The notes below the pieces were generated by a model that was not told where the DNA came from, made no database searches, and worked only from the letters and a program-made list of their open reading frames with translations. Shown here piece by piece: positions 60,430 to 64,000 of a stretch of DNA of 64,000 nucleotides (positions within the stretch are counted from its first letter, which is position 1; each line of letters starts with the position of its first letter). This DNA comes from CBDDFQ01 sp965227035 (GTDB lineage Bacteria > Pseudomonadota > Gammaproteobacteria > Burkholderiales > Burkholderiaceae_C), in assembly GCA_965227035.1 (NCBI GenBank), contig OZ245724.1, positions 3,038,001 to 3,102,000 on the forward strand, in the 5' to 3' direction. A program made the translations under genes and the position numbers.

Positions 60430-61416
60430 TTAAGGAGTGATCTTTGCGGTCTTGATCACTTGCGACCACTTGTCAGATTCCGACTTGACGAACGCGGCGC
60501 TGTCAGCGGTGCTGGTGTAGCCCGCGACTTCGCCCGACTTCTCGAGCGCTTCGATAGTGGCCGACGCGGTGAGAACCTTCTTGGCTTCTGCGTTCAGCTT
60601 TTGCACGATGGCGTCTGGAGTTCCTGCTGGAACGAAGAGGCCGGTCCAGAAGAGGACTTCGAAATTCTTGATGCCTGATTCAGCCACTGTCGATACGTTG
60701 CCGAATGCTGGGGGACGCATCGGGCCCGACGTGGCGATCGCGCGAATGCGGCCGTCTTTCACCGCCGGTCCCGCAGCTGCGATGGTGCTGAACGCCATCT
60801 GCACATGACCCGCCATCAAGTCGGCCATGGCAGGCCCGCTGCCCTTGTAAGGAACATGTGTGAGCGGCACGCCGCTACGCAGTGCAAGCAATTCGCCCGC
60901 CATGTGCGGCGTAGTGCCGACGCCCGCCGATGCAAAACTCACCTTGTCGGGGTTTGCCTTCGCGTAGGCGAGCAGGGAAGGAATGTCGGTGATCGGTAGT
61001 TGCGCATTCACCGACAGCACCAGAGGCGATGCAGTGAGCAAGGAAACTGGACGAAGGTCCTTCAACTGGAAGGGCAGATTCGCCTGCAGTGCCGGGTTGA
61101 TCACGACGGAAGGATCAATCACCAATAGCGTCAAACCGTCCGGCGCCGATTGCGCCACGAACTGCGCGCCGATCATTCCGCCTGCGCCGGGACGGTTGTC
61201 CACTACTACTGGTACGCCCATGACCTCGCCCAGACGCTGCGCCATTGCACGGCCCACGAAATCGACTGCACCGCCAGGCGAGTAGGGCACGACTACCTTG
61301 ATGGTGTGACCCGATGGGTAAGCCGCCGATTGCGCCATCGAGACAGAAGAAAACGATGCAGCAAACACTGTGCATGCTGCAAGCAGGAGCGTCTTGACGG
61401 GAAGGCGGCGATTCAT
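60430..61416 (-). CDS. Tripartite tricarboxylate transporter-type substrate-binding protein (Bug/TctC family)
   Basis: 328 residues, Sec signal (LLLAACTVFAASFSSVSMAQS), then HTIKVVVPYSPGGAVDFVGRAM, NRPGAGGMIGAQFVAQSAPDG and HVPYKGSGPAMADLMAGH. It is co-transcribed with a Rieske alpha/beta pair (25 bases after the beta gene) and the FAH gene (20 bases before it), so it is likely the periplasmic receptor for that pathway's aromatic acid. Its membrane partners are not nearby. Confidence 0.92.
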   Translation of the reverse strand: MNRRLPVKTLLLAACTVFAASFSSVSMAQSAAYPSGHTIKVVVPYSPGGAVDFVGRAMAQRLGEVMGVPVVVDNRPGAGGMIGAQFVAQSAPDGLTLLVIDPSVVINPALQANLPFQLKDLRPVSLLTASPLVLSVNAQLPITDIPSLLAYAKANPDKVSFASAGVGTTPHMAGELLALRSGVPLTHVPYKGSGPAMADLMAGHVQMAFSTIAAAGPAVKDGRIRAIATSGPMRPPAFGNVSTVAESGIKNFEVLFWTGLFVPAGTPDAIVQKLNAEAKKVLTASATIEALEKSGEVAGYTSTADSAAFVKSESDKWSQVIKTAKITP

Positions 61417-61441
61417 GGGGAGCTCCTGGAGGGACGTGGGT

Positions 61442-61978
61442 TTAGAAAGGTTGCGTCAGCGCTGGAAAGCTCTGATCGCAATTGGTGAGTTCGACCTTCT
61501 TGAGGACGATCTCGAATCCTTGCGCGACAGGGCGCAGCACATGGCGATAGCGACCACCGAAGAATCGGCGTGGTGCCGTGAAACGGTCTTCGAGCATGAT
61601 GAATTTCGACGTGACTGCGACGAGCCCGTCGTCGTGCTCTTTCTGCGTCGTGTCGATGTTGAAGCTGGACACCACACGCACGCAGGACGACGCCGGATCC
61701 TGACAATGGATCATCTCGTGCGCGAGCCGCGCAGCACGCGTTTTGAGAATCGTCTTGTCGTCGTAGAAGATCGACACGTTGCTCAGGAAATCGAGCTGTC
61801 CGCGCTCTGCGGGCACCCAGTAGGCACCGTCTTCTGCGAACAGGTTTACCCAGGCGTCGAAGTCCTGACGATCGAGCAGATCGGTCTCATGCTCGACGAA
61901 GGTGCGCAGGGTGTGGATGTCTGCAGCGGAAGTTACAGCAGAAGGTACGGCGGGGGCGAGTTTGAGTGTGGTGGTCAT
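61442..61978 (-). CDS. Rieske oxygenase beta (small) subunit
   Basis: 178 residues from ATG 61978, where GGGAGA lies at a good distance; an in-frame start at 62017 would run into the alpha gene. TFVEHETDLLDRQDFDAWVNLF, EDGAYWVPAERGQ, DDKTILKTRAARLAHEMIHCQDP and FGGRYRHVLRP match ring-hydroxylating dioxygenase beta subunits. It follows the alpha gene by 14 bases. Confidence 0.9.
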   Translation of the reverse strand: MTTTLKLAPAVPSAVTSAADIHTLRTFVEHETDLLDRQDFDAWVNLFAEDGAYWVPAERGQLDFLSNVSIFYDDKTILKTRAARLAHEMIHCQDPASSCVRVVSSFNIDTTQKEHDDGLVAVTSKFIMLEDRFTAPRRFFGGRYRHVLRPVAQGFEIVLKKVELTNCDQSFPALTQPF

Positions 61979-61992
61979 CGTTGTTTCTCCCA

Positions 61993-63297
61993 TCACGCGC
62001 TCATCAGGTCGCGCCATGCGTAATGACGCATGCGTTGGCCGACTTCGCTGGAGCGCGGGCCGAACTGAACGCCCTGCCCTTCGTCGATTTCATCGCCCAG
62101 GCCCTTGGCAACCAGCACCCAGTCGGTTCCCTGTGTTTGCAGGCCTTCCTGGCAACGCTCGAAACCTTCCAGATCGTCCGACTGGATGAACGATGCGGCT
62201 GCGTGGCTGATGTTCACGAATCGAACCAGGTCTTTCGAGATTTTTTCCGGAGCACCCTTGAGCTTCACCGGCCAGATCTCGACTTCGGTCAGATCTACGG
62301 CAAGCGGTCGAATGACGCGAATCGATGTCTGGGCCATCACGATGTCTACGTTGGGAAACAAGGTCATCGAATGGCGACGGTTTTTCAGGATGTCCTTGGT
62401 GCGGTCTTCGCCGTAAGCGTTCACCATGAGTGCGCGGTACTCATCGAAGTCGCCGCCGGATTGCTCCTTGTCGAATAGCGATGCTTCCGAGCTATGGCCC
62501 TTGAGGAATCCGCGAACACCGGTCTGCGCAACTATGGCTTCGCCATTGGGTGCGAAGAACATCGCCTCGCCGCCCTTGCCGCCGGGACGACGCTGGAACT
62601 GACGACCGTCCGGACCCACTGTGGATCCATGACATGCAGCCGGGTGGTACATGTCGGCCATGTTGTCCATTTGCAGTTTCCAGTTGCCGCGATAGTGATA
62701 GCGGTGGCAGCCCGACACGAGCTCGATTTGTCCGATGGGCGAACGATCGACGATCTCATCGATACCTGCGCGTGCGGGGCCGAGGAAATCGAGCAGCGGT
62801 TCCACGTCGGGATTCAGCGACGCAAAGATGAAGCCGCGATAGTTTTCTACACGCGGCAATTGCGCCATGCCGAATTGCGGCTCCTGAAGAACTGCCTCGG
62901 GAAAGTCGCTGCGCATAGGAACGCCCGCGAGCTCGCCGTTCGGACGAAAGCCCCAGCCGTGATACATGCACGTGAACGCCTTGGCATTGCCACGAACCTT
63001 GTTGAGCACCTTCGAGCCGCGATGACCGCAGCGGTTGAATAGCACGTAGGTTTTGCCATCGGTATGACGGCTGAGCACCATCGACTGACGCGCGACATTG
63101 GTGGTGTAGTAATCACCCGGATTCGGCACCAGGCTTTCGTGTCCGATGTAGAGCCACACCTTGCCGAAGATCTTGGTCATCTCGGCTTCGAACACCTGCG
63201 GGTCGACGTAGATGCCGCGATGAACGCGATCCAGCTGAACCATGCTGTGAAATTGCTCGGGCGTATACGACGTCTGAGGAATGGGTGAGTAAGTCAT
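61993..63297 (-). CDS. Rieske non-heme iron oxygenase alpha (large) subunit
   Basis: 434 residues. [2Fe-2S] motif CGHRGSKVLNKVRGNAKAFT then CMYHGWGFRPNG; mononuclear iron motif MDNMADMYHPAACHGSTVGP. KIFGKVWLYIGHESLVPNPGD is the standard N-terminal block. The Cys-Gly-His and Cys-Met-Tyr-His forms differ from those of the other two Rieske proteins here, which suggests a different subfamily (anthranilate- or salicylate-type are possible). It pairs with the beta subunit downstream and follows a partial amidohydrolase gene by about 50 bases. Confidence 0.9.
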   Translation of the reverse strand: MTYSPIPQTSYTPEQFHSMVQLDRVHRGIYVDPQVFEAEMTKIFGKVWLYIGHESLVPNPGDYYTTNVARQSMVLSRHTDGKTYVLFNRCGHRGSKVLNKVRGNAKAFTCMYHGWGFRPNGELAGVPMRSDFPEAVLQEPQFGMAQLPRVENYRGFIFASLNPDVEPLLDFLGPARAGIDEIVDRSPIGQIELVSGCHRYHYRGNWKLQMDNMADMYHPAACHGSTVGPDGRQFQRRPGGKGGEAMFFAPNGEAIVAQTGVRGFLKGHSSEASLFDKEQSGGDFDEYRALMVNAYGEDRTKDILKNRRHSMTLFPNVDIVMAQTSIRVIRPLAVDLTEVEIWPVKLKGAPEKISKDLVRFVNISHAAASFIQSDDLEGFERCQEGLQTQGTDWVLVAKGLGDEIDEGQGVQFGPRSSEVGQRMRHYAWRDLMSA

Positions 63298-63345
63298 GTT
63301 GCTTGTCTGGTGTTGTCGTTATCGGATTGCGCTGCGTTTCGCTTC

Positions 63346-64000
63346 TCAGCTTTCGAAAAAGCCCTGGCCGGTCGTTTCGTCGTAGCGAAAGAGTCCGTTC
63401 AGAAAAATCTTGTGCTTCTCGTAGTACATGCGTTTGCGTGGAGCAGGCGGTGTGCGATCGATCGGCTCGCCGCCCTTGAAAATGAAATCGAACTTCGATG
63501 GCTTTTGCAGCACCGTGATGTCTTTGGTCGGATCGCCGTCGATGACCAGGATGTCGGCGTAACGCCCAGCTTCGAGCTTGCCCACCTTGTTGCCGAATCT
63601 TTTGAAAATCTTCGTCGCACCCAGCGTGGTGGCATGGATCGCTTCGAGCGGTGTGAAGCCCAGGTACTGCACGAAGATTTCCGCTTCGCGCGCGTGCCAA
63701 TGTCCATACGGCACCGGCGACCAACCCGATTCGGATCCCTGCACGAACGGCACTCCGGCCTTGTGTGCCTTGGTGAGATTCACGACCGCAGCATCGACTT
63801 CGCGTTGGAATGCGTCGGTGCTCGACACGCCGGCAGATGCGCCCTTCGCTTCGCAAATATTTACGAGCAGGGGCAAGGTCGGGATGATCACCGAGCCGTT
63901 CTTCAATGCGTTCTCGATACCCTCGTCGTCGATGTACGACGCATGAAAAAGAATGTCGAATCCTGCGCGCGCGGCATCCAGTGCAGAGTCACGAGTGCGG
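63346..64000 (-). CDS. Amidohydrolase, imidazolonepropionase-like (5' end outside the window)
   Basis: The frame stays open to the last base of the window, giving 217 visible codons of the C-terminal part. FDILFHASYIDDEGIENAL with a metal-type His, IIPTLPLLVN, FVQGSESGWSPVPYGHWHAREAEIF with an Asp/Glu region, and the closing KLEAGRYADILVIDGDPTKDI are features of the broad metal-dependent hydrolase family near prolidases and imidazolonepropionases. It heads the visible part of the second catabolic block. The metal-binding HxH motif would lie beyond the window end. Confidence 0.85.
   Translation of the reverse strand, partial: RTRDSALDAARAGFDILFHASYIDDEGIENALKNGSVIIPTLPLLVNICEAKGASAGVSSTDAFQREVDAAVVNLTKAHKAGVPFVQGSESGWSPVPYGHWHAREAEIFVQYLGFTPLEAIHATTLGATKIFKRFGNKVGKLEAGRYADILVIDGDPTKDITVLQKPSKFDFIFKGGEPIDRTPPAPRKRMYYEKHKIFLNGLFRYDETTGQGFFES

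Overview
The window looks like a chromosomal segment of a high-GC betaproteobacterium of the order Burkholderiales. Four orphan substrate-binding proteins of the Bug/TctC family (6100, 10099, 23170, 60430), a pentapeptide MXKDX-repeat protein, many LysR/GntR-controlled catabolic clusters and several Rieske oxygenases fit that group (Alcaligenaceae/Comamonadaceae-like). No rRNA, tRNA, CRISPR array, transposase or integrase was recognised.

Layout. 1-3.26 kb (+): 3' end of a GspF/PilC secretion or pilus protein, a cytosolic 5'-nucleotidase and a translationally coupled SbmA/YddA-like ABC exporter. 3.2-6 kb (-): queC and a large old-yellow-enzyme-type oxidoreductase. 6.1-9.25 kb (+): Bug protein, FAD dehydrogenase, TraB/GumN protein. 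9.3-14.4 kb: a four-gene (-) operon (amidohydrolase/deaminase, MTAP-family nucleoside phosphorylase, Bug protein, alpha/beta hydrolase) with a divergent LysR regulator. 14.5-18.2 kb (-): an ECF sigma factor/NrsF anti-sigma pair next to a methionine-rich repeat protein, a MsrP-like molybdoenzyme and a cytochrome b. This matches the SigF/NrsF-MrpX-YedY1 hypochlorite defence known from Azospira, and a GTAACC-N16-CGAA promoter lies in front of it. 18.3-20.4 kb: DUF4126, FecR-domain and OmpA-like proteins and a DUF1653 protein. 20.5-24.2 kb (+): LysR, UbiD-type decarboxylase, Bug protein.

24.2-29.2 kb is a visibly A/T-richer island. It carries a protein with two GHKL ATPase modules (an Hsp90/MutL-like one plus a histidine-kinase-like one), a translationally coupled receiver-domain protein with an unrecognised C-terminal effector, and a divergent TSPPY DNA methyltransferase. 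It is the best candidate in the window for a poorly described conflict or defence system.

29.3-46.6 kb: LeuCD-like dehydratase with a divergent GntR regulator, then a 13-gene (-) run from 44646 to 32095. The run reads: FAD monooxygenase, PEPM/ICL-type lyase, maleamate-amidase-like hydrolase, maleate-isomerase-like protein, branched-chain-type ABC transporter (LivH, M, G, F) with two tandem binding proteins, alpha/beta hydrolase, aldehyde dehydrogenase, SDR. An FAH-family hydrolase and a second GntR regulator sit upstream. Related palindromes (TTGTRTAYA-type) lie at the GntR and operon promoters. 46.7-50.4 kb: MFS exporter, DUF3309 peptide, SGNH hydrolase, a small disordered protein, HDOD protein.

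50.5-64 kb (-) is a second catabolic block: two Rieske alpha/beta oxygenases, one alpha-only Rieske protein, an M29-like (aminopeptidase/dihydroxypyridine-dioxygenase fold) enzyme, amidase, FAH hydrolase, VOC and ABM-like small proteins, a NitT/TauT-type ABC importer, a Bug protein and an amidohydrolase cut by the window end. Together the two blocks suggest uptake and breakdown of (N-hetero)aromatic carboxylates to maleate/fumarate-level acids; the exact substrates cannot be read from sequence. A separate recurrent pattern is that many genes end in short imperfect tandem duplications that span or closely follow the stop codon.
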